64,000 nucleotides of DNA from JADJPO01 sp963828555 (GTDB lineage: Bacteria > Actinomycetota > Actinomycetes > Actinomycetales > Kineosporiaceae), in NCBI GenBank assembly GCA_963828555.1, contig CAWHEL010000002.1, forward strand, positions 1 to 64,000, read 5' to 3'. The position numbers were made by a program, and so were the translations under genes. A model generated the notes under the pieces. It ran no database searches and was not told where the DNA came from. It saw only the letters and a program-made list of their open reading frames with translations. Positions 55,645 through 64,000 of the stretch are shown piece by piece (the stretch's first letter is position 1; every line of letters begins with the position of its first letter).

Positions 55645-55658
55645 CGGTCTCCTTAGGC

Positions 55659-55675
55659 ATTCTGCTGTGCAGAAT
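55659..55675. promoter_or_regulatory. IclR operator: perfect 17-bp palindrome
   Basis: ATTCTGC-TGT-GCAGAAT has perfect 7-bp arms. It sits between the iclR start (55644) and the gentisate dioxygenase start (55699), where one bound regulator could control both. TTCTGCTCA at about 55681 repeats one arm. Confidence 0.75.
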
Positions 55676-55698
55676 CTTATGTTCTGCTCAGTGGCCGG

Positions 55699-56856
55699 AT
55701 GGCCACCATCGACGGCATGACCTTCACGCCGCCGTTCGCCGTCGTGGCCAAGGACGGGCCGGGCCAGCCACCGGTCACGCCGGAACTGCACGACCTCTAC
55801 CAGGGCTTCGAGAAGGCGCTGCTGATCCCGCTGTGGACCGAGATCGGCGGTCTGATGCCGCTCCACCCGCAGTCGAAGGCCAGCCCGCACGTGTGGGAAT
55901 GGGCGACGCTGCTCGAGCTCGCGGGCCGGTCGGGCGAGTTGGTGCCGGTAGGGCGTGGCGGGGAGCGCCGGGCGATCGCGTTGGCCAACCCGAGCCTGGG
56001 CGGTCGTCCCTACGCCAGCCCCACGCTGTGGGCGGCGATCCAGTACCTGATGCCGGGCGAGGACGCCCCGGAGCACCGGCACACCCAGAACGCCTTCCGC
56101 TTCGTGGTCGAGGGCGAGGGCGTGTGGACGGTGGTCGAGCGCGATCCGATCCCGATGCGCCGCGGCGACTTCCTGCCGCAGGCCGGCATGAACTGGCACG
56201 CGCACCACAACGCCGCGAACACGCCGATGGCCTGGATCGACGGCCTGGACATCCCCTTCCAGTACGAGATCGAGGGGCAGTTCTTCGACCTCGGCCGGGA
56301 CGAGCTGACCGAGGGCGAGCACGCCACCCCCGACCGTTCGCGAGCCGAACGGCTGTGGGGACACCCCGGCATCGCGCCGGTCTCCCAGCTCGGCGCCACC
56401 GAGGGCAGCCCCCTGCTCGCCTACCGGTGGAAGGACACCGACGCCGCGCTCACCGACCAGCTCGAGCTGGAGCGCGAAGGCTTTCCCGGCACGATCGGAC
56501 CGGGGCACGCACTGATCCGGTTCACCAACCCGACCACCGGCGGCGACGTCCTGCCGACCATCCGCGCCCAGTTCCACCGGATCAGGCCCGGCACCCAGAC
56601 CGCGCCGCTGCGGGAGACCGGCTCGTCGGTCTACCAGGTGTTCGACGGCTCCGGACGGATCACCGTCGGCGACCACTCCTGGAGCGTCACCCGCGGCGAC
56701 CTGTTCGTCGTCCCGTCGTGGCAGCCGTTCAGCGTCGCGTCGCAGGCATCGGCGTCCGACTCCGACTCGGGGGCACTCGACCTCTTCCAGTTCAGCGACG
56801 CCCCGATCTTCACCAAGCTCAACCTGTTCCGTTCCGTCCTGGAGGACAACTCGTGA
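55699..56856 (+). CDS. Gentisate 1,2-dioxygenase
   Basis: 385 residues, bicupin. First-cupin metal motif APEHRHTQNAFRFVVEGEGV; the second cupin contains SSVYQVFDGSGRITVGDHSW and a VPSWQPFSV stretch. HPQSKASPHVWEW and ALANPSLGGRPYASPTLWAA near the N-terminus are typical of gentisate dioxygenase. It opens gentisate to maleylpyruvate using Fe(II). First gene of the gentisate operon. Confidence 0.92.
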   Translation: MATIDGMTFTPPFAVVAKDGPGQPPVTPELHDLYQGFEKALLIPLWTEIGGLMPLHPQSKASPHVWEWATLLELAGRSGELVPVGRGGERRAIALANPSLGGRPYASPTLWAAIQYLMPGEDAPEHRHTQNAFRFVVEGEGVWTVVERDPIPMRRGDFLPQAGMNWHAHHNAANTPMAWIDGLDIPFQYEIEGQFFDLGRDELTEGEHATPDRSRAERLWGHPGIAPVSQLGATEGSPLLAYRWKDTDAALTDQLELEREGFPGTIGPGHALIRFTNPTTGGDVLPTIRAQFHRIRPGTQTAPLRETGSSVYQVFDGSGRITVGDHSWSVTRGDLFVVPSWQPFSVASQASASDSDSGALDLFQFSDAPIFTKLNLFRSVLEDNS

Positions 56857-57713
56857 AGCTCGCCACCGCCCGCCTCGTCGACCTCTCCGCCCCGCCCGGC
56901 GCGTCCGGCACCAGGACCGCCGCCGTCCGGGTCGAGGGCGACACCCTCGTCGAGTTGGGATTCGCGGACGTCGGGGCGCTTCTGGCGACGCCTGACTGGC
57001 AGACCGCGGCGGCGACCGATGGGCCGCAGCACGCCGCAGGCGGAGTCACCTACGCCCCGGTCGTGCCGCACCCGTCCAAAGTGGTCTGCGTCGGGCTGAA
57101 CTACCGCAACCACATCCAGGAGATGGGCCGCGACCTGCCCGCCTACCCCACCCTGTTCTGCAAGTTCGCCGACTGCCTCATCGGCGCCACCGACGACATC
57201 GTGCGCCCACCGGAGACGGAGGAGTTCGACTGGGAGGTCGAGCTCGCCGTCGTCATCGGGACGACGGTGCGGCGGGCGAGCGAAGTGCAGGCAGCCACCG
57301 CGATCGCCGGGTTCACGATCCTCAACGACATCACCTGCCGGGACTGGCAGTTCCGCACCCGGGAATGGCTGCAGGGCAAGAACTGGGACTCCACCACCCC
57401 GGTCGGGCCGTGGCTGGCCACCCCGGACGAGGTCGGCGGAGTCCGTCCGGCACTCAAGGTCACCTGCTCGGTCGACGGCACCGTCATGCAGTCCGACACC
57501 ACCGGCGACCTGCTCTTCGACCCGGTGGACCTGGTCCGCTACGTCTCGACGATCGTCCGGCTCAACCCGGGCGACATCATCGCCACCGGCACCCCCGGCG
57601 GCGTCGGGCACGCCCGCAAACCCCCCGTGTACCTGGCCGGCGGCGAGACCCTGGTCACCGAGGTCGAGGGCCTTGGCCGCTGCGAGAACCGCGTCGTGGC
57701 AGAGGCGCTGTGA
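56853..57713 (+). CDS. FAH-family fumarylpyruvate hydrolase
   Basis: 286 residues, GTG overlapping the dioxygenase stop (GTGA). FAH-fold motifs VVCVGLNYRNHIQEMG, PPETEEFDWEVELAVVIG (metal-binding Glu/Asp), FTILNDITCRDWQFR and GDIIATGTPGGVGHARKPP. It splits fumarylpyruvate to fumarate and pyruvate, the last step of the gentisate route. Confidence 0.9.
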   Translation: MKLATARLVDLSAPPGASGTRTAAVRVEGDTLVELGFADVGALLATPDWQTAAATDGPQHAAGGVTYAPVVPHPSKVVCVGLNYRNHIQEMGRDLPAYPTLFCKFADCLIGATDDIVRPPETEEFDWEVELAVVIGTTVRRASEVQAATAIAGFTILNDITCRDWQFRTREWLQGKNWDSTTPVGPWLATPDEVGGVRPALKVTCSVDGTVMQSDTTGDLLFDPVDLVRYVSTIVRLNPGDIIATGTPGGVGHARKPPVYLAGGETLVTEVEGLGRCENRVVAEAL

Positions 57714-58366
57714 TGGCGAGAGACCTAACGGCCACCCTGCGCCTGGTCCACATCGGGACGACGTTGTGTGCGGAGGCCGTCGCGGGCCTGGACGATGAGG
57801 CGTTCGGGGCCCCGACGACGCTGCCGGGCTGGACCCGCAAGCACCTGATCGCTCACCTCGCCGCGAACGCCGAAGCACTCATCCGGCTGCTGCACTGGGC
57901 GAGCACCGGCGAGCGAACCCCGATGTACACCTCTCCCGAGCAGCGCAACGCCGACATCGCAGCGGGTGCCACGCGGAGCGGAGCCGACCTCGCACAGTGG
58001 TTCTCGGAGTCAGCGACCGCCCTCGAGGCACGCCTTGCGTCCATGACCGCGGACGCCTGGGCGGCCGAGGTGGTCACCGCCCAGGGCCGGACCGTGCCCG
58101 CGAGCGAGGTGCCATGGATGCGAAGCCGCGAAGTCCTCGTACACGCCGTCGACCTCGACACCGGAACGTCCTTCACCGACCTGCCCGAGGCTTTCCTCGA
58201 GGCGTTGCAGACCGAGATCCGCGCCAAGCGCGCCGGCGCAGGAGAGCACGTGGGTGATCTCGCCGGCTCGCTCGCCGACGTCACCGCCTACCTCGCGGGC
58301 CGTCGCACCGCCGGCGTCACCACCCCCGACGGCGCCCCGGCGCCGCCCCTCTCCCCCTGGCTGTGA
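57713..58366 (+). CDS. Mycothiol-dependent maleylpyruvate isomerase
   Basis: 217 residues, ATG overlapping the previous stop (TGATG). DinB-like four-helix fold with LPGWTRKHLIAHLAANAEAL and VPWMRSREVLVHAVDLDTG, whose His/Asp positions match the metal site of the Corynebacterium mycothiol-dependent isomerase. Converts maleylpyruvate to fumarylpyruvate. Its presence implies a mycothiol-making host. Confidence 0.9.
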   Translation: MARDLTATLRLVHIGTTLCAEAVAGLDDEAFGAPTTLPGWTRKHLIAHLAANAEALIRLLHWASTGERTPMYTSPEQRNADIAAGATRSGADLAQWFSESATALEARLASMTADAWAAEVVTAQGRTVPASEVPWMRSREVLVHAVDLDTGTSFTDLPEAFLEALQTEIRAKRAGAGEHVGDLAGSLADVTAYLAGRRTAGVTTPDGAPAPPLSPWL

Positions 58367-58406
58367 GCCGGCCCACCGCTCGACGGGCCACGAGAAAGGA
58401 CCTGTG

Positions 58407-59675
58407 ATGGAACAGCGACCTGACGTCATCGTCGTGGGCGGCGGGATCGGCGGCCTGTCTGCCGCAGCCGCCCTGAGCCGCAAAGGCCTGCGGGTCAGGC
58501 TCTACGAGCGCTCCGCCGAGTTCGGCGAGGTCGGCGCAGGCTTGCAGATCGGCCCCAACTGCACCCGGATCCTCGACGACTACGGCCTGCTCGAGGAGGC
58601 GACCTCGCTCGGGGTTCTTCCCGAAGCCATGATCATGAAAGACGCCACGGACGGCAGTGAGCTGACCCGCCTCGACCTGCTCGACCTGGAGCGCAAGTAC
58701 GGCTTCCCGTACATGGTCATCCACCGCAGCGACCTGCACGGGCTCTTCCTGCGGGCCTGCCGGCGGCTCGGGGTCGAATTGCTCAACGACAGGCAGTGCG
58801 TGGAGTACACCCGCGGCGACGGACGTGCCACGGTCGCCTTCGCTGACGGCAGCACCGACTCCGCCGAGCTCGTCATCGCGGCGGACGGCCTGCACTCGGC
58901 GGCCCGGGTGGCCTTCGTCGGTGACGAACCGGTGAACTCGAGCTATGTCGCCTACCGCGCCGCGATCCCCTTCGACCAGGTCCGCGAGAACCAGGTGCAC
59001 GAGACGGACGTCGTGGTCTACGTCGGTCCACGCTGTCACTTCGTCCAGTATCCGTTGCGCGGCGGCGAGATGTTCAACCAGGTCGCTGTCTTCCAGTCGC
59101 CCAAAGCGGTTGTCGGCCAGGAGGACTGGGGCACGCCGGACGAGCTCGACCAGGCGTTCGTGGGTACCTGTGAGCAGGTTCAACGGGGACTGCCTCTGAT
59201 GTGGCGCGACCGGTGGTGGCGGATGTTCGACCGCAACCCCGTCATGAACTGGGTGTACGGCAGGGTCGCGCTGCTCGGCGACGCCGCGCACCCGCCGCTG
59301 CAGTACATGGCGCAAGGCGCCATCATGGCGATCGAGGACGGCTGGGTGCTCGCCGAGCACGTCGGTGCCCAGCAGGCCGCCCGCGCTCAGGGCTCGTCCG
59401 GCGTCGACTGGGAGAAGGCATTGACGGCGTACAACGCGGTGCGGCCCGAGCATTGCCGGCGCGTACTGACGACCGGTCGAGCGTGGGGCGAGCTGTGGCA
59501 CCTGGACGGCGTGAAGCGCCTGCAGCGCAACGCCCTACTGAAGGCGCGGGACACCTACGACTACTCGTTCACAGAGTGGATCTACGGGCCGACCGCCTTG
59601 ACTCCCGAGCAGGAGCCGCCGATGTACGAGACGATTCCGCTCGAATCCATGAACGTCGTCGCTGAGACTGTCTGA
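58407..59675 (+). CDS. 3-hydroxybenzoate 6-hydroxylase
   Basis: 422 residues, GAGAAAGGA upstream of the ATG. Flavoprotein hydroxylase motifs VVGGGIGGLSAAAALSRKGL, ELVIAADGLHSAARVAFVGD and ALLGDAAHPPLQYMAQGAIM. The stretches GFPYMVIHRSDLHGLFLRAC and DYSFTEWIYG resemble Rhodococcus 3-hydroxybenzoate 6-hydroxylase. It makes gentisate for the three genes before it, so 3-hydroxybenzoate is a probable entry compound. Confidence 0.9.
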   Translation: MEQRPDVIVVGGGIGGLSAAAALSRKGLRVRLYERSAEFGEVGAGLQIGPNCTRILDDYGLLEEATSLGVLPEAMIMKDATDGSELTRLDLLDLERKYGFPYMVIHRSDLHGLFLRACRRLGVELLNDRQCVEYTRGDGRATVAFADGSTDSAELVIAADGLHSAARVAFVGDEPVNSSYVAYRAAIPFDQVRENQVHETDVVVYVGPRCHFVQYPLRGGEMFNQVAVFQSPKAVVGQEDWGTPDELDQAFVGTCEQVQRGLPLMWRDRWWRMFDRNPVMNWVYGRVALLGDAAHPPLQYMAQGAIMAIEDGWVLAEHVGAQQAARAQGSSGVDWEKALTAYNAVRPEHCRRVLTTGRAWGELWHLDGVKRLQRNALLKARDTYDYSFTEWIYGPTALTPEQEPPMYETIPLESMNVVAETV

Positions 59676-59799
59676 GGTACACCCGGCAGCACATCCGGCG
59701 GCTGACCACACGAGGCAGCCACCGTGATCGAGTGCCTTACTGCACCTCGGAAGGTCGGCGGTGCGACCGCCTTGGCCTGCCGTTCCGGCCTAGGCTCAT
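59676..59799. other. Spacer between catabolic operon and island B right end
   Basis: 124 bases. No integrase or other gene fits here, although tyrosine integrases are often encoded next to such arm-site clusters. Confidence 0.5.
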
Positions 59800-59955
59800 A
59801 CGTGCAACATACGTGCAACAGCGAGCCGGAAACAGTGCCTATCAACGAGTATCAACAGACGAGGTTTTGCCTGTTCAGCGAGGGTTTCGTCGGACTGACC
59901 TGCAGTGTCTTGTCGGTTTAGGAAACCGTTGCTCTATCCCCTGAGCTACGAGGGC
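59800..59955. repeat. Attachment site attR: island B right end plus 42-bp tRNA core
   Basis: ACGTGCAAC occurs at 59800-59808 and 59811-59819, followed by TATCAACGAGTATCAAC (59830-59846) and TGACCTGCAGTGTCTTGT, all shared with 38102-38218. The core 59914-59955 is identical to the 5' half of the tRNA at 6482-6523. The sequence to the right (GCGGGCGGTGCG) is unlike the other two copies and is presumably the original chromosomal flank. No complete tRNA can be folded here. Confidence 0.78.
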
Positions 59956-60052
59956 GCGGGCGGTGCGCCGTCCGCATTCGCCGCCTCGGAAGGCTACCCG
60001 AGTCGGCCCCTGTCATGCGCTCTGCCCGTCTCCCAGGAGACGGCCGGCGCGA

Positions 60053-61039
60053 TCAACTCAGCACGAGCCGCACCTCACGCTGGAGGAAGCTGCCGTAGCG
60101 CTCGGCGGCGTTGCGGACGGCGTCGATCTCGTCACCGGTCAACGGTCGGTGAGGCCGTGCCTCGAAGGTCACCCGGTCGCCGGTCAGGGACCGCCGAACC
60201 GCAGCACCAATTGCCCGTCCACCAGGGCCATCCCGGTCGCGGCCTCCCGGGTGCGAAGGACGTTTCCTTGGGCGTCCAGCACCCAACGCGAGTCCTCGTA
60301 GCCGCGGTACATCTCGTCGAGGATCTGCAGGAGGTGCCCCGACGGCTCGGCCGGCCCGCCGGGTTCCTGGCCGGGCGCGTGCCAGAACGTGCGGCTGTCG
60401 TGCGTGAAGGACTCGAGCCGATCACGCACCGCCCGCAGACCGAGGCGCACGTCGGTGAGAGTCAGCGTCGCCCAGTAGGCGAGATCCCGCTCAGTCGCCG
60501 GACCGTGCCCGCAGAAGTAGCGCAGAGCGAGCTCGGCCAGCGCCTCCTCCCTCGCCAGACGTCGTGGCGTCGGCACGCGCACGTGCATCAGCTCGTAGCT
60601 GTGATCACCACCGACCAGGCCCCCACTGCAGATCAGCCCGCCCAGTTCGATGTGGGCGAGCAGGATCATCGGCACCTGCCCGCGGCGCTCGACACCTCGC
60701 TCGTCCAGCTCCTCGACCACCTGGGCGCGAGCTGCTGGCCGGTGATCCGTCGCAGCCGCGGACCGGTCAGCTCCAGCAACCAACCGACGTCCTCTGCCGG
60801 CACGAAATGCCAAGTGGTGCGCATCACATGGGTCCGCACGACGCCGCCCTCCTCGAAGAGCGGGGCGAGCTGGGCCGGGTCCCGGTCCTGAGTGCGCGTG
60901 GCCACCGCCCAGGCCGCCTGTCCCGGGTTCTCGGCCTGAACCGCCAGCAGCCCGCGACGACGTCCCGCGCCGTCCGCTCGTGCGGAGCACTCAGGTGCTG
61001 GCTGCGCAACCGCCAGCGCGCGATGTCCTGGTCGTCCAT
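60053..61039 (-). pseudogene. Winged-helix DNA-binding domain protein, three frameshifts
   Basis: The product reads MDDQDIARWRLRSQHLSAPH, then in a second frame GLLAVQAENPGQAAWAVATR and VMRTTWHFVPAEDVGWLLEL, in a third PMILLAHIELGGLICSGGLV and RYFCGHGPATERDLAYWATL, and finally LTGDRVTFEARPHRPLTGDE to the stop at 60053. This is the actinobacterial winged-helix DNA-binding family (AlkZ/YcaQ relatives). Each junction (about 60950, 60731 and 60190) is explained by one missing C or G. Substitutions look normal, so these may be sequence errors. Confidence 0.72.
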
Positions 61040-61228
61040 GACGCCTTACTCTCCCCGACCACGCCTCGGGCGGCGGGTCGAGAGTCCCGCTCAGGCGGCC
61101 GGGAGCATCGAGAGCCGGCACGGTGCGTCTTTCGGGCCCGAATTCCCCGGGTTACCCGACTCTCGTCGCGTGATGAGGGCGCCGTGGGGTGGGCGCAGTG
61201 CGGGGCACGGCGTGGACGGTGCGAAGGG

Positions 61229-61404
61229 TCAGCAGCGGCCGAGGGCCAGGTCGCGCAGGTAGGAGCGCAGGCTGCTCTGCGTGGGCAGGGCAGCGACGGC
61301 GCCGGTGCCGGTGCGCGCAGGGTCGCGTCGAGGGCGTCCAGCGAGAGCGATCCAGTGGCGACGTGGACCAGCACATCGACGTCGCCGCGCTGCACAGAGT
61401 TCAT
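61229..61404 (-). pseudogene. Possible short frameshifted ORF of unknown function
   Basis: NSVQRGDVDVLVHVATGSLS from the ATG at 61404 and PTQSSLRSYLRDLALGRC-stop at 61229 lie in adjacent frames and could form one peptide of about 58 residues. No family recognised. The 293 bases from here to the FHA gene hold nothing else I can call. Confidence 0.25.
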
Positions 61405-61697
61405 GACCCACACACTGCACCAGGACGCAACGCCACCAGGGGGACACTCGCAGCTATCAGCCGTACTCCCGAGGGGGACTCTCCCCCACCGGGAGGGCAC
61501 GACTGCCGTCTGCCGGCTCCACCTCCTGAGCACCGGACGACCGCCGAACAGGTCAGATACCCGCCCGTGGCTGCCGTGCTGGCACGAATAGGAGACAATG
61601 GCGATGCACGGTTCCACCGGTGCGACCTTTGGTATGTCGCATCGCCACGCGACAGACCCGTCTTCCCAGGACATCAGGGGATCCGGGAAGGAGGACC

Positions 61698-63002
61698 ATG
61701 GCAGCCGCCGGTCAGTTCGTCCGGGAACGCATTCCGGTTCCTGCGAGTGTGCCCGAGGCCGGGCGGCTGGTGCTTGAACTGGTCTCCAGTTCCAAGGACT
61801 CCCAGGCCGAGGCCGCAGGTCCGATGACCTTCAGGGTCGTCCGCCGCTACCGCCCCACCTGGGCCAGCATCACCGGGTTCCTGATCGCACCGCTCTTCGT
61901 GCGCAACACCGAGGTCTGCCGGGTCGCCGTGATCGAGGCCCGGATCGGCGCCGAACTGCTGCTCGAGGGCGCCATCGACCCCGAGTTGCACCATCGGCTG
62001 ATCCAGCTCGGCCGGGTGCCCGAGGCAGCCCGCGTCTCCACCCTCGGCCCACGCCCTGTGCCCCAGGTGCTCTCCCCCCACGCTGCCCCGGCCGCTCCGT
62101 ACCAGCCGCAGGCTCCCTCCTACCAGCCGGGCGGCTACGAGGCGGCTCCCTACCCGCCCGCCCCCCAGGGCCAACCCTCGGCCCCGGCCCCGATGGGGTC
62201 ATACTCCCCGCCCTCGGCCCCGGACCGCTCGATCGACCTGCGCGATTCCGCTCGCCCGATCCAGCCTGCGGCCCGAGGCACGGGCGACGAGTTCGCCGAC
62301 CTGATCCCGCCGCCGCTGCTGCCTCCGAGCCCCCAGCCCGACTACGCCCCCCCCGGTGGGCCGCAGGCCCCCTCGGGTCCGGCGCCCGCCTTCCAGCCGC
62401 TGCATCCCCCGGCCCCCGAGGGTGGCAACGGGTCCAACGGCAGCGGCTCCAACGGGCGCCTGCCGAGCGCCTTCCGTTCGGGCCGGGACGAGGTGCAGGG
62501 GGGTGACGTCCTCGCCGCGCCCTCGCCGTCCGGACCGGCCGAGTTGGACTGGTCGCCGGCTCCCCGGCCGGCCGGCCCCGCTGCCTACGAGAGCCGCCAG
62601 GGACCGCCGGCTCCCGAGCAGAACCTGAGCCGCACGCCGCCCACCGAGGCCGCGGCCCCGCGCGCCCAGCGGATCACCGTCACGGTCGATTCGGGCGAGG
62701 AGTCGGTGATCTCCCGACTGCTGATCATCGGGCGGGCCCCGAGCCGTCAGGCGCACGAGGACTACGCGGCCCTGCTCACGGTCAACGACCCGAGCCTGTC
62801 TGTCTCCAAGACCCACGTCGCGATCGAGGCGGACGGCGCCGGCCTATGGGTGGTCGACCGCAACTCCACCAACGGCACCTGGATCGACGAGGGCCGCGGT
62901 GCATTGCGCCCGGTGCCGGCGAACCAGCGGACGCCGGTGCCGGCGGGGGCACGGGTGCTGATCGGTGAGCGGGTGCTGACCTTCACCCGTCGGGACGCCT
63001 GA
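61698..63002 (+). CDS. FHA-domain protein with proline-rich linker
   Basis: 434 residues; GGAAGGAGG precedes the ATG at 61698. Residues 1-115 contain a short hydrophobic stretch (YRPTWASITGFLIAPLFVRN), followed by about 200 residues rich in Pro, Ala, Gly and Ser. The C-terminal FHA domain has LIIGRAPSRQ, LSVSKTHVAIE and VDRNSTNGTWIDEG, the phosphothreonine-binding loops. It is probably a target or scaffold for Ser/Thr kinases. Convergent with a second FHA gene 23 bases away. Confidence 0.85.
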   Translation: MAAAGQFVRERIPVPASVPEAGRLVLELVSSSKDSQAEAAGPMTFRVVRRYRPTWASITGFLIAPLFVRNTEVCRVAVIEARIGAELLLEGAIDPELHHRLIQLGRVPEAARVSTLGPRPVPQVLSPHAAPAAPYQPQAPSYQPGGYEAAPYPPAPQGQPSAPAPMGSYSPPSAPDRSIDLRDSARPIQPAARGTGDEFADLIPPPLLPPSPQPDYAPPGGPQAPSGPAPAFQPLHPPAPEGGNGSNGSGSNGRLPSAFRSGRDEVQGGDVLAAPSPSGPAELDWSPAPRPAGPAAYESRQGPPAPEQNLSRTPPTEAAAPRAQRITVTVDSGEESVISRLLIIGRAPSRQAHEDYAALLTVNDPSLSVSKTHVAIEADGAGLWVVDRNSTNGTWIDEGRGALRPVPANQRTPVPAGARVLIGERVLTFTRRDA

Positions 63003-63024
63003 GCCGCTCCGGTCCAGTCCGAGG

Positions 63025-64000
63025 CTACTGAGGGCCTCGGTCAGCGGCGCGGAATGTGCAGATGATCTCGGCGAAGACGATCTCTGCGTCCGGCTCGAGC
63101 GGATAGGGCATCCAGGGGTCCATCTTCGCTGGGGCCCGCCCCGGGTTGCGCAGTGACGTGCCGTTGCGCGAACCCAGGTCGACCACGAACGGCCCCTGAA
63201 GCCCGACGTCGATCCGCACGTGATTGCGGGACAGCCCACGGGTCGCGCCGCGTACCGGCACCAGGCGGGCCGGCCGGTCCTGCTCCACCTGGGACGGCGC
63301 CCGGCCGATGATCACCGGGCCGTCGACGTCCACCCGCACCCCGTCGTCGAACTCCAGGACGCCGATGGCGCCGCTCACAGCGGAGGCCACCACTGTGTCC
63401 GGGACAGGGGTAGGGACCGGGGTGACGGCGACCGGCGGAGCGTCCGGTGCCGGCTTCGGTGCCGCCTTCGGTGCAGGTTTCGGTGCAGGTTTCGGTTGGG
63501 GCTGGGCGACGGGCTCGGGCACAGCGCGTACCACCGCGTCGGGCTCCGCCTCGGCCTGGGCGGGAGCGTCTGCAACGCGCTCAGATGCGGCCACAGCCGG
63601 CTCCTCCGGCGGCTCCTCGGGCGACTCCGTTGGCGGCTGGGACGGCTGCCAGATGCGGGTCTCGGGCACCGGTGCCGAGCCGTTGTTCCCCTCAGGGGGC
63701 GCGGTCGGGGCGAGCCGGGGGTCCGGCACCCCGGAGTCGATCCCCGATCCGGCGTCCTCGTCGTTCCATCCCCCGGGCTGGGGCGCCAGCGACCAGTCCG
63801 CCGCGCCGTAGCGGCGACGCGGGTGCGAGCCCAGGCCGGCCGACCGCCGGGGAGGCGACGGGGTCACCCGGGTGTCGGACTCGGAGACCGACCGGCGAGG
63901 CCGGATCACTGCCTCGACCGGCCCCACCTCAGGCTGGTGCCCCACCGGGGCCAGCCGGTCCGGCAGGCGCGGCAGGTCCTGCGCGGGGGGCACGGCAGGT
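63025..64000 (-). CDS. FHA-domain protein, 5' end beyond the window
   Basis: At least 322 residues; the frame is still open toward the window edge, and the first Met at 63993 is not convincing. A long Pro/Ala/Glu-rich region with alternating KPAPKPAPK-type repeats leads to a C-terminal FHA domain: VIIGRAPSQVEQDRPARLVP, LSRNHVRIDV and VDLGSRNGTSLRN. Similar in build to the neighbouring FHA protein, so the two probably act in one kinase-linked pathway. Confidence 0.82.
   Translation of the reverse strand, partial: PAVPPAQDLPRLPDRLAPVGHQPEVGPVEAVIRPRRSVSESDTRVTPSPPRRSAGLGSHPRRRYGAADWSLAPQPGGWNDEDAGSGIDSGVPDPRLAPTAPPEGNNGSAPVPETRIWQPSQPPTESPEEPPEEPAVAASERVADAPAQAEAEPDAVVRAVPEPVAQPQPKPAPKPAPKAAPKPAPDAPPVAVTPVPTPVPDTVVASAVSGAIGVLEFDDGVRVDVDGPVIIGRAPSQVEQDRPARLVPVRGATRGLSRNHVRIDVGLQGPFVVDLGSRNGTSLRNPGRAPAKMDPWMPYPLEPDAEIVFAEIICTFRAADRGPQ

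Noticed and set aside
59914..59955. A third tRNA-Arg gene
   Set aside because: The 42 bases match perfectly, but the rest of the tRNA is replaced by island right-end sequence, so no cloverleaf can form.

Overview
The window is very GC-rich, uses many GTG starts, and packs genes into long ATGA/GTGA-overlapping operons. Together with a mycothiol-type maleylpyruvate isomerase, a CYP with a [3Fe-4S] ferredoxin, and FHA proteins with proline-rich linkers, this points to an actinomycete. I cannot fix the genus from the sequence.

Layout. 1-6.45 kb holds a frameshifted conserved gene, an overlapping two-gene unit of unknown function (a possible PD-(D/E)XK-like protein plus a PIN-like protein), a decayed DUF6584-like gene and an AbiEi/AbiEii toxin-antitoxin pair. 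A tRNA-Arg(CCT) lies at 6451-6523. Its 5' half (42 bp) recurs perfectly at 59914-59955 and in degenerate form at 38219-38259. The flanks of the three copies fit two integrated elements in tandem: island A (about 6.52-38.22 kb) and island B (about 38.26-59.91 kb). I find no integrase. Beyond 59.96 kb lie a broken winged-helix gene and two FHA-domain genes.

Island A starts with a second AbiE-like pair. The main block (8.9-26.4 kb) carries a Dpp/Opp-type ABC importer, gluconokinase, fructuronate reductase, glucuronate isomerase, a LarA-family nickel-dependent racemase/epimerase, a LacI regulator, beta-glucuronidase and larE-larB-larC for the nickel-pincer cofactor. Read together, these give a route from beta-glucuronide through glucuronate, fructuronate and mannonate to gluconate and 6-phosphogluconate. 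The mannonate-to-gluconate step would be nickel-dependent, and mannonate dehydratase and KDG kinase would not be needed. A shared GGCAA-N5-GGCAA element lies at the three promoters that control the block. Four genes (uxuB, uxaC, the larA-like gene and lacI) carry single-base frameshifts, either real decay or sequence errors. The rest of island A has SRPBCC/ArsR genes, a TetR-methyltransferase pair, a nucleoside phosphorylase, a divergent sulfur module (MFS, MBL-rhodanese, DsrE, ArsR-rhodanese, cysteine desulfurase), an orphan histidine kinase and regulator fragments.

Island B is an intact aromatic-catabolic island. One leftward operon holds P450, ferredoxin, ferredoxin reductase, an Rbs-type ABC importer, thiolase and a two-subunit CoA transferase. 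A divergent operon holds a metal-site-less phosphotriesterase-like protein, a complete paralogue, a flavin monooxygenase, an alpha/beta hydrolase, an MBL hydrolase and a CocE/NonD hydrolase. An IclR-flanked gentisate module follows (gentisate dioxygenase, FAH hydrolase, mycothiol-dependent isomerase, 3-hydroxybenzoate 6-hydroxylase). The upstream substrate is unknown; a substituted benzoate or a lactone/ester of one is plausible.
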